This document shows, piece by piece, positions 24,326-33,812 of a stretch of DNA of 64,000 bases. This stretch comes from Pedobacter chinensis (GTDB lineage: Bacteria; Bacteroidota; Bacteroidia; Sphingobacteriales; Sphingobacteriaceae), in assembly GCF_003339865.1 (NCBI RefSeq), contig NZ_QPKV01000015.1:53271-117270 (forward strand), in the 5' to 3' direction. The translations under genes and the position numbers were made by a program. Every line of letters starts with the position of its first letter. Positions within the stretch are counted from its first letter, which is position 1. The notes beneath the pieces were generated by a model. It had not been told where the DNA came from. It searched no databases and saw nothing but the letters and a program-made list of their open reading frames with translations.

Positions 24326-25669
24326 TTAAATTAAAATTTCATCGGATTCTCCCTTGACATCATTTACAGATTCTTCCATTTTAAAATATTCATTTTGCTC
24401 CCTTCTGAGTTTATCGATCAGTCTTCCTTCAGGAAGAATAACATCATCATAGGTTAGTACCTGATCCTTTTGGATATTATGTTTCAGTATACAATTTTCC
24501 GCTACACCTATTGGAAGTAGATTTTCAAGATAAGTGGTATCAGCATTTTCACAAAGACCATAAGTCATGTATTCGCCAATCCCATCCAGAATTTCGCCGG
24601 CTTTAAGATCGATTTTAGCTGCAGTTACTACTTCTACGTACGGTTTATCCATAGGGGTAAGTGCCGCATCTTTAAATAGTACGGCTCTGGCCACAGTTTG
24701 TGGCACCTCAAAATGGCACAGGTGATATGGTGTGTAGAATAAATAAAGGGGTCCCTCGCCGAGTTTATAAAGGTTTAAGTAGTGTTGTTGAATGGGATCA
24801 TCATGGGTTCCCAATACAAATACGCCAGGAGAAGGTTCTGCACCAACAATATAATCCACTATTCCTGGCCCCTCGGTAAGCTCCTCTAATGGGTATTTAT
24901 CCAGTACATCCTTTAAATGGGTTCCAGACGGCACTGTTGGCCCAATCATTCCTCTTTTAGCTACCCTCATACCCGTTCCGTTGGCCACAATTGCCTGCTC
25001 GAAAGAAATTTTGCTGCCATCAGCAAATGATGTTACCATAACAGGATTTTGTCCCCATTTTTCGGCAAACCCTTTTTGTGTAGTTGGGTTTCTATATGGA
25101 TCATGTAAGCCTTTGATGTTACCAATAAGAACTGGTTTTACACCCAGGGTTTTAACAAAACGATATAAATTCATCATCACGCCCGGCTGATCACCATCAG
25201 CATTGGTTAAAACAACCCCCGCTTTATCGGCGTATACCTTTAAAATCGGACCTACAGTACCATCCAATTCGGCGTCCATTAATATAATATGTTTTTTATT
25301 CTCAATGGCACACATGGCTACTTTTGCAGCATATTCTACTGCACCGGTTACTTCAATTATGGCGTCTATGCCAGCCGCTCTACACAACAACATCGGATCG
25401 GTGGTTACACTGTATAAGCCATTAAGAATGTTTTTATCGAGCTGTGCAGAAGAAGTTACTTCTATACTTTCTTCGATCCCTGCTTGGTTATATGCAAATT
25501 TAGCTTTATCCAAGCTGCGGTTTGCTATAGCCACCAATTCCATTCCCGGTACGTATTTACAAATTTGCAATGCGATACCTTTACCCATAAAGCCAGCGCC
25601 GACAAGGCCAACTTTGATGGGTTTATTTTGAGCCTCTAGCCTGGCAAGGGCATTATCAACGATAATCAT
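24326..25669 (-). CDS. NAD(P)-dependent oxidoreductase with SAF-like C-terminus, CDP-sugar operon
   Basis: The 447-residue protein starts with a dinucleotide fold, VGLVGAGFMGKGIALQICKY, and has homoserine-dehydrogenase-like middle segments (VTNADGDQPGVMMNLYRFV, LIGNIKGLHDPYRNPTTQ). The C-terminal part (AAKIDLKAGEILDGIGEYMTYGL and LPIGVAENCILKHNIQKDQVLTYDDV) looks like a SAF domain, as found in sialic-acid synthase and antifreeze-like proteins. It is the last gene of a four-gene operon after a cytidylyltransferase, an SDR and an RmlC-like epimerase (gaps 27, 10 and 23 bp). The combination suggests a branched or unusual CDP-linked sugar. The exact reaction is unknown to me. Confidence 0.75.
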   Translation of the reverse strand: MIIVDNALARLEAQNKPIKVGLVGAGFMGKGIALQICKYVPGMELVAIANRSLDKAKFAYNQAGIEESIEVTSSAQLDKNILNGLYSVTTDPMLLCRAAGIDAIIEVTGAVEYAAKVAMCAIENKKHIILMDAELDGTVGPILKVYADKAGVVLTNADGDQPGVMMNLYRFVKTLGVKPVLIGNIKGLHDPYRNPTTQKGFAEKWGQNPVMVTSFADGSKISFEQAIVANGTGMRVAKRGMIGPTVPSGTHLKDVLDKYPLEELTEGPGIVDYIVGAEPSPGVFVLGTHDDPIQQHYLNLYKLGEGPLYLFYTPYHLCHFEVPQTVARAVLFKDAALTPMDKPYVEVVTAAKIDLKAGEILDGIGEYMTYGLCENADTTYLENLLPIGVAENCILKHNIQKDQVLTYDDVILPEGRLIDKLRREQNEYFKMEESVNDVKGESDEILI

Positions 25670-25692
25670 GGATAGATTAATTTAAATTTTCA

Positions 25693-26244
25693 TTAATTAT
25701 TGGATTCACTAACGCCATCGCTAATTAAGGCGTGCGACTGATCTTTAGCGGAAATTACAACAGGTGTGATTGGCCATTCGATATTAAACGATGGGTCGTC
25801 CCAACGGAAACATTGCTCGAAACCCGGAGTATAGAATTGAGTAACCTGATAAGTAACATCAGTATTATCTTCGAGCGTTATAAATCCATGAGCGAAACCC
25901 TCCGGCACGTAAAGCATTCTATAATTATCTGCCGTAAGTTCAACGCCAATCCATTGTTTAAAAGTTTCCGAATCCTCCCGCATGTCAACAATGACATCAT
26001 AAATTGCTCCTCTGGTGCAACGCACCAGTTTAGTTTCTTCAAAAGGGGCCTTTTGCATGTGCATACCTCTGAGTGTGCCTTTTTTAATATTGTAACTAAT
26101 ATTATTTTGCACCGCATTGGTGTTTAGGCCAAATTCTCTGAATTCATCGCTGCAGTATGATCTTGAAAAAAATCCACGCTCATCAGTAATTGGTTTTACA
26201 TCGATGATATAAGCACCTTTTAATTTTGTTTCAGTAAAGTTCAT
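25693..26244 (-). CDS. dTDP-4-dehydrorhamnose 3,5-epimerase-like cupin (RmlC family)
   Basis: This 183-residue protein has the RmlC layout: GAYIIDVKPITDERGFFSRSY, GTLRGMHMQKAPFEETKLVRC with the catalytic-type His, AIYDVIVDMREDSETFKQWIGVEL, and VPEGFAHGFITLEDNTDVTYQVTQFY. Family members epimerise 4-keto-6-deoxy nucleotide sugars at C3 and/or C5. RGLHYQ of classic RmlC reads RGMHMQ here. Because the operon begins with a cytidylyltransferase, the substrate is likely a CDP- rather than dTDP-sugar, so I give no rfbC/rmlC symbol. It lies 10 bp after the SDR gene and 23 bp before the oxidoreductase gene. Confidence 0.85.
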   Translation of the reverse strand: MNFTETKLKGAYIIDVKPITDERGFFSRSYCSDEFREFGLNTNAVQNNISYNIKKGTLRGMHMQKAPFEETKLVRCTRGAIYDVIVDMREDSETFKQWIGVELTADNYRMLYVPEGFAHGFITLEDNTDVTYQVTQFYTPGFEQCFRWDDPSFNIEWPITPVVISAKDQSHALISDGVSESNN

Positions 26245-26254
26245 TTTTCAGTAA

Positions 26255-27343
26255 CTATGAAGTTAGAATTGATTGATTTTTTTCTGTTGCAACAGATTTA
26301 AAATTCCATTGCAAATCCTCGTTAATAAACCCCTTCTCCTGTAAACCATTGAGGATTTTTAAGCGCATAAATGGTGAGTTATGGAAGTTAATATTGTCAA
26401 ATTCCATCGCAATCAATCCATTGTAAAGTTCTTCAATGGTATTGTCCAAATTACAAACTGGTTGTGCCTCTGGTGCAAGTTTTTCAAAAAGAGAGAAATT
26501 TACTTTGTACGATCTTTCATCTGGCGTAGCATTTTTATTGAGATCGATCTGCAGTCCGGGAATGGCTAATGAAACCGCTTTAGCCAAATCGATTACCTGA
26601 TAGTTCCATCTGCTGCTTCCAGCGTTAACGGCCAGGAATTCGCCGCCAGTGGTGGTTTCTCTGGTAATTGCCCAGCTAATTGCTCTAGCCATGTCTTTAA
26701 TGTGAATTAAAGGTCGCCACGGACTTCCATCGCTGAGAATTTTGATTTTCCCACTACTTACAGCGCCGGCAACAAAGTCATTTAAAACTAAATCAAGTCT
26801 CAGGCGTGAACTCATACCGCAGGCAGTTGCAAACCTTAAGCAGGTAATGGTAAAGTTCTCTGTAGCTAAAGTTTCCAGATCACGCTCGGCATATACTTTG
26901 GACTTAGCGTAGGCAGTAAGAGGATTTAATTGCGAAAGCTCGGTTTTAGCATCTCCATCAGCTTTGCCATACATACTACAACTAGATGCAAATACGAATG
27001 AACTGGCGCCTGCCGATTTTGCCTGAGATGCAATGGTAATGGCCGCTTTGTAATTAATATCATAAGTCACATTTTCATAACGATTACCCATTGCATCGTT
27101 TGAAATGGCAGCTAAATAGATAACTTTATCTACCCCGATCAATATTGCCGGATCCAGTGATCTTACATCGCCGAATATTTGTTGGTCTAGCTGGTTTTCG
27201 GGTAAAAATGCCGTGTGGGTAAGGGAAGAAGCAAAGTAACCCATATCGTAGCCAATTAATGTGGCTTCAGGGTAATTTTTGCGAAGGAGAGCGGTTACTT
27301 CAGGACCAATGTAGCCCATATTTCCTGTAATCAGTATTTTCAT
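26255..27343 (-). CDS. NAD-dependent epimerase/dehydratase (SDR) of the CDP-sugar operon
   Basis: This 362-residue extended SDR has the NAD-binding motif ITGNMGYIGPEVTALL, the YLAAISNDAMGN segment, FASSCSMYG and a Y-x3-K catalytic pair in LTAYAKSKVYAE. RPLIHIKDMARAI and the C-terminal NLDNTIEELYNGL are usual for sugar epimerases or reductases. It could be the 4,6-dehydratase, reductase or epimerase step acting on CDP-glucose made by the first gene. It is not a clear RfbG, because the CDP-glucose 4,6-dehydratase wording is missing. The tight operon with the RmlC-like epimerase and SAF oxidoreductase implies that these four genes make one sugar. Confidence 0.82.
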   Translation of the reverse strand: MKILITGNMGYIGPEVTALLRKNYPEATLIGYDMGYFASSLTHTAFLPENQLDQQIFGDVRSLDPAILIGVDKVIYLAAISNDAMGNRYENVTYDINYKAAITIASQAKSAGASSFVFASSCSMYGKADGDAKTELSQLNPLTAYAKSKVYAERDLETLATENFTITCLRFATACGMSSRLRLDLVLNDFVAGAVSSGKIKILSDGSPWRPLIHIKDMARAISWAITRETTTGGEFLAVNAGSSRWNYQVIDLAKAVSLAIPGLQIDLNKNATPDERSYKVNFSLFEKLAPEAQPVCNLDNTIEELYNGLIAMEFDNINFHNSPFMRLKILNGLQEKGFINEDLQWNFKSVATEKNQSILTS

Positions 27344-27370
27344 ATCTTGATATATTTTGAAAGAAACTTG

Positions 27371-28189
27371 TTAAATGGCACTCATTTTAGTTAAGGCAAT
27401 GTTGTGCAATAATAATTCCCAATGCCAAGGGGCTTTTCCTTGGTGCCAAAGCTCTTCTAAAACAGTCTTATCTCGCAATGTATCCATTGGTTGCCAAAAT
27501 CCAGTGTGTTTATAGGCATTTAGTTGTCCGTCTTTTGCCAGATTTTCCATCGCCTCTTTTTCCCATACAGAGTCATCATCTTTAATATAATTGAAGATTT
27601 CCGGCTCTAAGACAAAAAAGCCCCCATTGATCCAGGGCATTTCAGAACCATCGGGTTTTTCTTGAAAAGATTTAACGGAATTTTCTCCTTCGCCAAGGTT
27701 AAATACTCCAAATCTACCTGGTTGTTGAACAGCCGTTAATGTTGCAAGTTTGCCGGCTCTTTTATGGGCATTGATAGCTTGGGTAATATCGAGATCGCTC
27801 AAGCCATCTCCATAAGTCATACAGAAAGTTTGGTTATCAAGATATTTTTCAACTCTTTTTAATCTGCCGCCGGTCATGGTGTTATAACCAGTATTTACCA
27901 ACGTGATTTTCCAGGGTTCTGTTTCATTCTTATGAATTTCCATTGAATTGGTTTTCATATTAAATGTAACGTCAGAGTTGTTAAGGCAATAATTGGCAAA
28001 ATATTCTTTAATTACATGCCCCTTATATCCACAGCAAACGATAAAATCGTTAATGCCGTAGCATGAGTAAATTTTCATAATGTGCCAAAGAATTGGTTTT
28101 CCCCCAATTTCTACCATAGGCTTGGGTCTTACCCCACTTTCTTCGCTGATACGGGTACCTAACCCTCCAGCCATAATTACTGCTTTCAT
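27371..28189 (-). CDS. rfbF: Glucose-1-phosphate cytidylyltransferase
   Basis: The 272-residue enzyme makes CDP-glucose from glucose-1-phosphate and CTP. The signature MAGGLGTRISEESGVRPKPMVEIGGKPI occupies the N-terminus; YGINDFIVCCGYKGHVIKEYF, TGGRLKRVEKYL and FCMTYGDGLSDLD carry the family-specific wording and the metal-binding aspartate. WQPMDTLRDKTVLEELW near the end is also diagnostic. It heads the four-gene - strand operon. A conserved leader hairpin is found 260 nt upstream. No adjacent CDP-glucose 4,6-dehydratase gene (rfbG) of the usual kind is present. Confidence 0.93.
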   Translation of the reverse strand: MKAVIMAGGLGTRISEESGVRPKPMVEIGGKPILWHIMKIYSCYGINDFIVCCGYKGHVIKEYFANYCLNNSDVTFNMKTNSMEIHKNETEPWKITLVNTGYNTMTGGRLKRVEKYLDNQTFCMTYGDGLSDLDITQAINAHKRAGKLATLTAVQQPGRFGVFNLGEGENSVKSFQEKPDGSEMPWINGGFFVLEPEIFNYIKDDDSVWEKEAMENLAKDGQLNAYKHTGFWQPMDTLRDKTVLEELWHQGKAPWHWELLLHNIALTKMSAI

Positions 28190-28692
28190 AATTTTATTTT
28201 TCTTAGTTCTTGTTAGGAATACCCATTATTGAGATATTAATGCGCTTAATTAATTCTCATCAGTAAAGCTATATCTACATTATCACTCAATTTTTTTACG
28301 CTGAAGGACCTGCTTAACTCTACAGCTACTGGAAATAAAGACTCACTTGATTACCACTTTTTTAGGAAAAAGGCTAAAAAAGAATGTTGCTGGCTGGTTT
28401 CTTGATTTTAAGAGCGCAACACTAAATTATTCCTTCTGCAAGGCGACTACAATAGCCCTTTAAGACTATAAATTGATTTTAAAGAGTTGAAGCCCTTATG
28501 GTTAATGTAACTGACAAGGGGTGTGGTTAGAAAAATTATGGCAAACCTACCCGATTCTGACTTTATGAACTGATCATTTTGATTTACTTAAATACGAAAA
28601 AGGGAATGTATTTACATTGCGGATAATGAAAAGTGATTTTGAGAAAATGTATTGAATTTCGAATAAATGTTATTGAAAAATTAGGGAGGTAA
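28190..28692. other. Gene-free region before the CDP-sugar operon
   Basis: About 500 bp of AT-rich DNA with no gene. It carries one copy of the conserved leader hairpin (28450-28469, read on the - strand). The long distance to the rfbF start codon (260 nt) differs from the other copies and would mean a long leader. Confidence 0.5.
28450..28469 (-). promoter_or_regulatory. Conserved leader hairpin, copy c
   Basis: On the - strand ATAGTC-loop-GGCTAT forms a 6-bp stem with one G-U pair, ending in the shared core AGGGCTATTG (28459 to 28450). It precedes rfbF by 260 nt, the longest distance among the copies. Confidence 0.45.
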
Positions 28693-29799
28693 TTATGCTT
28701 TAACCATATTTTGTACTTTTAAAATTGATGGTTCTGAAAATTTTCTTCCGGCAACTTCATACAGACATTTTGCAACGTTATAAGATAAAATATCAGCATT
28801 GCATTCCTCATCAATAAACTTTCTTGCTTTTTCGCCCATAGCAGAAGCGAGTTCAGGGTTCTGCATAATGAAGTTGATGGCTTTTGTCCAAGCGTTAGGA
28901 TCGTTGTAAGGCACTTTAATACCTATGCCTTGTTTTTCAACATCAATAGGGAAATAAGGATTGTCGGAAATAATAACCACTTTTTTAAGTGCCATGGCTT
29001 CCAAAAGAGAAGTTAAGCCCACTGTATATTTATGTTCATGACAAGAAATAATGGCACATTGGCTCTTGTAAACCTCTTTTGACAAAAATTTGTTTAAGGT
29101 GGGTTTGTTCTCAATAATATTAACCTCCACGTTTTTGTGTTTATCGGCATAAGCTAACAAAAGCTTTTCATTGTTCATATTGCCATGCCGCTTAGTGGTA
29201 TAAATTCTGAGGATACTTTCTGGAGCATTTTCGAAACCCTTAATTAAGGTGGGGAAATCTCTGTTTTCTCTTCCGGTAGAACAAAAATATCTTGGAACCG
29301 CATTGTTATCCGTTTCGGCAATTATTTTGTCGAAATAATTGGTGTCTGGTCCCCAGTGCATTTGCATTAATTTATCTCGCTTTGTTATGCCAGTAGCGAG
29401 GGTTTCCTGAACATGAAGATCGCTAAACATAATCATCTTACTAAAACCGCTATAATAAACTTTTAAAAGCCACTTTTTGAAAGGATTTGTTGATGATCTA
29501 AGTGCCCGGTGTTGCCAAACAACGATGGGTTTGTTAAATAAACAAATAGCTTTTAAGAGAACCAAAAGTTCCAGGCCGTATGGTGTAGAAGCATAAATAA
29601 GGTCATGTGATTGGTTAAAAAAAATAATTTTAAAAGCCATTTTTATTGCCAGAACAATTCTATTACCCATTGATGCATCTTCAAGAAAAGATACATTAAC
29701 ATCAAAATTATCAAGATCTAATGCGCCATAAAAGAAATGATGGGGAAGAGAAGCTGCATCTGTACGTTTTAAAAAACGATGATAGAATAGCACGTTCAT
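28693..29799 (-). CDS. GT4-family glycosyltransferase
   Basis: This 368-residue GT-B enzyme starts MNVLFYHRFLKRTDA, has YASTPYGLELLVLLKAI and VVWQHRALRSSTNPFKKWLLK in the acceptor domain, then RYFCSTGRENRDFPTLIKGF in the donor domain and GLTSLLEAMALKKVVIISDNPYFP with the E-x7-type acidic residue. The closing AMGEKARKFIDEECNADIL is typical of GT4. It stands as a single - strand gene between the rfbF operon and the export operon, so it may use the CDP-sugar made next door; that is inference. Confidence 0.85.
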   Translation of the reverse strand: MNVLFYHRFLKRTDAASLPHHFFYGALDLDNFDVNVSFLEDASMGNRIVLAIKMAFKIIFFNQSHDLIYASTPYGLELLVLLKAICLFNKPIVVWQHRALRSSTNPFKKWLLKVYYSGFSKMIMFSDLHVQETLATGITKRDKLMQMHWGPDTNYFDKIIAETDNNAVPRYFCSTGRENRDFPTLIKGFENAPESILRIYTTKRHGNMNNEKLLLAYADKHKNVEVNIIENKPTLNKFLSKEVYKSQCAIISCHEHKYTVGLTSLLEAMALKKVVIISDNPYFPIDVEKQGIGIKVPYNDPNAWTKAINFIMQNPELASAMGEKARKFIDEECNADILSYNVAKCLYEVAGRKFSEPSILKVQNMVKA

Positions 29800-30639
29800 A
29801 GGCTAAAAGGCTAAATTTTTCAAAATTCTTAGTAATTAATCACCTTTTACAGAAACATTTCGCGAAAAATGCTTGCTGTTTAGGGCTATTATTATGTGTA
29901 CAAACGATTTGAAGCAAACAAGTTATCATGCTCAGCACAATCATCGGTGCACAATATTCATTCAAAAATTATCGGTAAAAAGTTGGAGCAGCATTACAAA
30001 TGGTTAGAGGTGGTGTTCAAACTAATATATGTGATAATTCCTTACGATCTAAAGCTTATCAAATTAAAACTGCCCTGCTGGTTGATTATTTATTTCTCAT
30101 ACTTTCCCGACATTGGTCGATTGTTTTATAAAATAGAAAGAAACTGAATTTGTGGAGCTATGTTTTTCTTTATTAAGTTAATAGATATGGCAAATATAGA
30201 CTAAAGGTATAAAGTCTACAAGCAGATATTCATCACTTTTATGAATTCTAATACAGAATACTTAAATGTAAGTATTTGAAAAAGGCCATCAACAAGAATT
30301 GAACATCAAAGCTTAATCGTGTTCTTCATTCTTTATGTACTAGCTTAAATTTCTCAACCTTGAATTTCAAAAAAAGTGCTTTTAAGATTGCATTAGCTTA
30401 ATTATTTATATGTTAAGTAATAATTTGAAATCTTATTTTTTTTAACATTTTAGATAAAAAAGGACTAAAAATAAAGTGTCAAAACCCTCTAGAAATTGTA
30501 TTACTTATCCTACGATGAAGCTGTTGAATAATAGGCATAGCCCTATGGGGCTATTGCTTTAAAACCAATAATACAGGACTTTCGTATTGGTAATTCAAAA
30601 TAAAACAAAGTTACCTTGTACTTATTTCAAACACCTAAT
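29800..30639. other. Long divergent intergenic region ahead of the export operon
   Basis: The 840 bp hold promoters for the - strand glycosyltransferase and the + strand export operon. An 83-codon frame (GTG at 29896) has no family, no codon support and an unusual start, and is rejected. AGGGCTATTA at 29882-29891 resembles the leader core without its stem; the complete copy e lies at 30537-30556. The region is otherwise AT-rich without a clear -33/-7 pair. Confidence 0.55.
30537..30556 (+). promoter_or_regulatory. Conserved leader hairpin, copy e (ahead of wza)
   Basis: ATAGCCC-TATG-GGGCTAT is a perfect 7-bp stem followed by TG, ending 83 nt before the wza start codon. The identical 20-mer occurs on the - strand at 51223-51242 ahead of wecG. 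A second stem, ACCAATA...TATTGGT, follows directly at about 30564-30592. Confidence 0.6.
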
Positions 30640-31389
30640 ATGAATAAAAATTATTGTTTTTTGCTTGCAATTGTATCATTATTGAGCTCGTGTGGCTCAT
30701 ATAAAAATATCCCTTATTATCAGGATCTTAACCGCGATATCCCTACTGTGGACCAGGTTAAAAACTATTCTCCGTTAACCATCAGGCCAACTGATATCCT
30801 GGCTATTAAGGTAACCAGCAGAACCCCTGAATCTTCATCAATATTTAGTTATGAACCAAATAATCAACAAAATGCTATTCCCGGTTATCAGGTAGATACA
30901 AAAGGCAATGTGCATTTGCCAATAGTAGGAAGTGTAAAAGCAGAGGGACTAACCACAACTGAGCTTCAAGAAAAGCTAAACGTGATGCTGTTGAAGTTCT
31001 ACAACGATCCTGTAGTGAACGTAAGGATATTGAATTTTAAAGTTAGTGTTTACGGAGACGTAGAACGGCCGAACGTTTATTCCCTTCAAAACGAGCGAAC
31101 TACAATAACACAAGCATTAAGTTTAGCTGGCGATTTAAATATTACGGCAATGCGCAAGAGCGTCATTTTAGTTAGAGAAGAGGATGGCAAAAGACAGTTT
31201 ATCCCAATAGATCTTACTTCAAAAAAAATATTTGAATCACCATATTATTATGTTCGTAACAATGATGAAATATATGTGCAGCCAGACCGCACGAAATATG
31301 CCACAGTAGATCGAGGTTACAGAACGGCAACACTTGTTCTTTCTGGTTTATCGATAATAGCTATTGTTCTTTCTAATATTTATAGATAA
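30640..31389 (+). CDS. wza: Polysaccharide export outer-membrane lipoprotein (Wza family)
   Basis: I start it at ATG 30640, not the upstream TTG 30616, because MNKNYCFLLAIVSLLSS-C is a complete lipoprotein signal with Cys at residue 17. The mature protein has the Poly_export domain (SPLTIRPTDILAIKVTS, GYQVDTKGNVHLPIVGSVKAEGLT) and an SLBB-like domain (KVSVYGDVERPNVYSL, TITQALSLAGDLN). A C-terminal hydrophobic segment (TATLVLSGLSIIAIVLSNIY) is common in Bacteroidota Wza proteins. It forms the outer-membrane exit channel and works with the Wzc kinase encoded 5 bp downstream. Confidence 0.92.
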   Translation: MNKNYCFLLAIVSLLSSCGSYKNIPYYQDLNRDIPTVDQVKNYSPLTIRPTDILAIKVTSRTPESSSIFSYEPNNQQNAIPGYQVDTKGNVHLPIVGSVKAEGLTTTELQEKLNVMLLKFYNDPVVNVRILNFKVSVYGDVERPNVYSLQNERTTITQALSLAGDLNITAMRKSVILVREEDGKRQFIPIDLTSKKIFESPYYYVRNNDEIYVQPDRTKYATVDRGYRTATLVLSGLSIIAIVLSNIYR

Positions 31390-31394
31390 ACTTT

Positions 31395-33779
31395 ATGATT
31401 ACACAACAGGCACAGTTTACCACCTACATGATTGGGGAAACAGGGAAATCGAAAGATAACTGGAAAGGAATATTGGGAAAATATCTTTTTCATTGGCCAT
31501 TATTTTTAATTGCTTTAGTATTTGCTTTGTTGCTCGCTTTTGTTTATTTAAAACGATATAAACCAGTATATCAAATTAGGGCTACCCTGATTGTTAAAGA
31601 TGATAGCAAATCTACCAATACAAAAGCACAGCTTGATGACATCGGGTTGACCAATAATTCGCAGCTCATTGAAAACGAAATCAAGGTGTTAAAATCGAGG
31701 CAACTGGTAAGCAGAATTGTTGATGATTTAGGTCTATGGGTAAATTATTACCGAAAAGACGGATTATTTTCAGAAAATGACGGCCTTTTTTCACTTGATA
31801 TGTATAAAGATTCGCCGGTTAAATTTGTACTGGAAAAACAAACCGGAAAGCTGGATAATGCGGGCGTAAAAATCAGGATTATCGATGGAAAATCGTTTAC
31901 CATATACTTGCCAGATAAGAGTACAAGAACAGCGTATTTTAATGAAGTTTTTACAAGTTCTTTTGGCATCTGGAAATTAATTCCTTCGAAAAATATTCTT
32001 CAATCAAAAGGCAAAGTATTGTTTATGGCAATTGCCGATCCTGAAACAAAAACGTTAGAATTACAGCGATCCCTAGATGCAAGTTTATCGAGCAAGTTAG
32101 GTACATCTATAGATTTGGCAGTTTCTGATATCAATGATGAAAGAGGTAAAGATATTTTGAACGGATTGATTTCAGAATATTATGCTTCATCATCTGATGA
32201 AAAAAACAGAGAGTTAAAGAATACCCTTGATTTTTTAGATCAAAGATTGGCATCGTTGAATGGGGAACTATCAACTGCTGAAACAGGAATTGAAACATTT
32301 AAAAGTAGCAAAGGCTTAACAGATATCAGTTCTCAAACAAAAATCAGCCTGGAAAATTTGCAAGCCAATGATGCTAAATTAAATGAGGCGAATTTACAAT
32401 TGAGCGTGATTAACGGAATTGATAACTATGTGAATTCAGGAACGAACAGTAATAAAATCCCTTCAGCAATTGGCATTAATGATGCAGCACTATCCAGCTC
32501 AATTGAAAAGTTAGCGAACCTTCAATTGCTGCATGATAAAATGGCTGCCAATATGCCTGAGAGCAACCCTGAGTTTGATCCGATTAACAGACAGATTAAG
32601 ACCACCAGGGCTTTGATTAAAGAAAATGTAAAGAATATCAGGAACAATTTGCTTGATACCAGAAACAAGTTGCAAATTTACAATAACAAATTTGAATCTT
32701 CTATCAGGGATATTCCTTCTGATGAGCGCCAATTTGTGAATATTAAAAGACAGCAATCAAGCAAGGAAAATACTTATACCTATTTGCTGCAAAAAAGAGA
32801 GGAGGTAGCCATTAAATATGCCTCAAATCTATCAAATAATAGAATTGTTGATGATGCTTATTCGGAAATCCCTAAAAGCCCAAAACCATTTGTGTTTTTG
32901 TTATCCCTGGTTTTTGTGGTCGGAATGCCTTTAGGTCTTATTTACGGAAGAAATGCTTTATCTGATAAAGTTGTAAGCCTAGATGATATAACAAAGGTTG
33001 CCGATGTAAAAGTAATTGGTGAAATACCATATGAAGATGGGGGAGAACCAATTGCAATTAGGAGGAATAGTCTTAGCGCTATAAGCGAACAATTGAGAGC
33101 ACTAAGAATTAAACTTTATTATCTGCATAATAAAGTTGAATCAGGAAGAGTCACACTCATAACATCTAGTGTTTCTAATGAAGGTAAGAGTTTTATTAGC
33201 GTAAATATGGGAAGTGCATTATCATTGGCTCAAAAGAAAACGGTAATCCTTGAGCTCGATTTAAGAAAGCCCAAGATTACGAGGTATTTTGATTTACCGC
33301 AGGATAAAATGGGCTTAAGTGATTATCTGAATGATAAGGCTAACATTGATGAAATCATTCAGAAAACCTCGGTAAATGAATATCTAGATATTATCCCATC
33401 TGGCAAAATTGTAGAAAACCCATCTGAGCTTCTTGAGAAAAAAAAATTAGAAAGTCTCATTTTGGATTTGAAAGAGCGATATGATGATATCATTATTGAT
33501 AGTCCTCCGGTTCATCTTGTACCCGATGCCATACTTCTATCAAGGTTAAGCGATGTAACACTTTATGTTATCAGACAAGGCTATACAGAGAAATCAGAAA
33601 TAAAATTTCTAAAATCACTTAAGGATGAAGATCATTTAAAAAATACTTATGTGGTGTTTAATTCTATTGAAAGAGTAAAGCATGGATATGGATACAGTTA
33701 TGATGAATCTTACTATAATAATAATGCTAAGAGAGGTTTTCTAAAGCATTTATTTAGCGACTTTAAAAGTAGGTTTTAG
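31395..33779 (+). CDS. wzc: Chain-length determinant and BY-type tyrosine kinase (Wzc)
   Basis: This 794-residue inner-membrane protein has a Wzz domain (membrane helix near 30-50, RATLIVKDDS), a long periplasmic coiled coil with the LDFLDQRLASLNGELS segment, a second membrane helix near residue 500 (FVFLLSLVFVVGMPLGLIYG) and a cytoplasmic kinase domain. Walker A reads TSSVSNEGKSFISVNMG (near 590), Walker A' VILELDLRKPKI and Walker B DDIIIDSPPV (near 697). The tail has a tyrosine cluster (YGYSYDESYY) that becomes phosphorylated in this family. It controls polymer length and gates export through Wza. Domain fusion in one chain is usual for Gram-negative bacteria. Confidence 0.94.
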   Translation: MITQQAQFTTYMIGETGKSKDNWKGILGKYLFHWPLFLIALVFALLLAFVYLKRYKPVYQIRATLIVKDDSKSTNTKAQLDDIGLTNNSQLIENEIKVLKSRQLVSRIVDDLGLWVNYYRKDGLFSENDGLFSLDMYKDSPVKFVLEKQTGKLDNAGVKIRIIDGKSFTIYLPDKSTRTAYFNEVFTSSFGIWKLIPSKNILQSKGKVLFMAIADPETKTLELQRSLDASLSSKLGTSIDLAVSDINDERGKDILNGLISEYYASSSDEKNRELKNTLDFLDQRLASLNGELSTAETGIETFKSSKGLTDISSQTKISLENLQANDAKLNEANLQLSVINGIDNYVNSGTNSNKIPSAIGINDAALSSSIEKLANLQLLHDKMAANMPESNPEFDPINRQIKTTRALIKENVKNIRNNLLDTRNKLQIYNNKFESSIRDIPSDERQFVNIKRQQSSKENTYTYLLQKREEVAIKYASNLSNNRIVDDAYSEIPKSPKPFVFLLSLVFVVGMPLGLIYGRNALSDKVVSLDDITKVADVKVIGEIPYEDGGEPIAIRRNSLSAISEQLRALRIKLYYLHNKVESGRVTLITSSVSNEGKSFISVNMGSALSLAQKKTVILELDLRKPKITRYFDLPQDKMGLSDYLNDKANIDEIIQKTSVNEYLDIIPSGKIVENPSELLEKKKLESLILDLKERYDDIIIDSPPVHLVPDAILLSRLSDVTLYVIRQGYTEKSEIKFLKSLKDEDHLKNTYVVFNSIERVKHGYGYSYDESYYNNNAKRGFLKHLFSDFKSRF

Positions 33780-33812
33780 TATTTTAATTATAGACAATAA
33801 ATCAAACAAACA

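Noticed and set aside
29882..29891. AGGGCTATTA as a further copy of the leader motif
   Set aside because: The pairing partner is missing and no gene starts at the usual distance downstream; it may be chance or a decayed copy.
29896..30147. 83-codon frame in the divergent spacer
   Set aside because: It starts with GTG, has no recognisable family, is low in complexity (Lys, Ile, Tyr, Leu), and lies in a promoter region.
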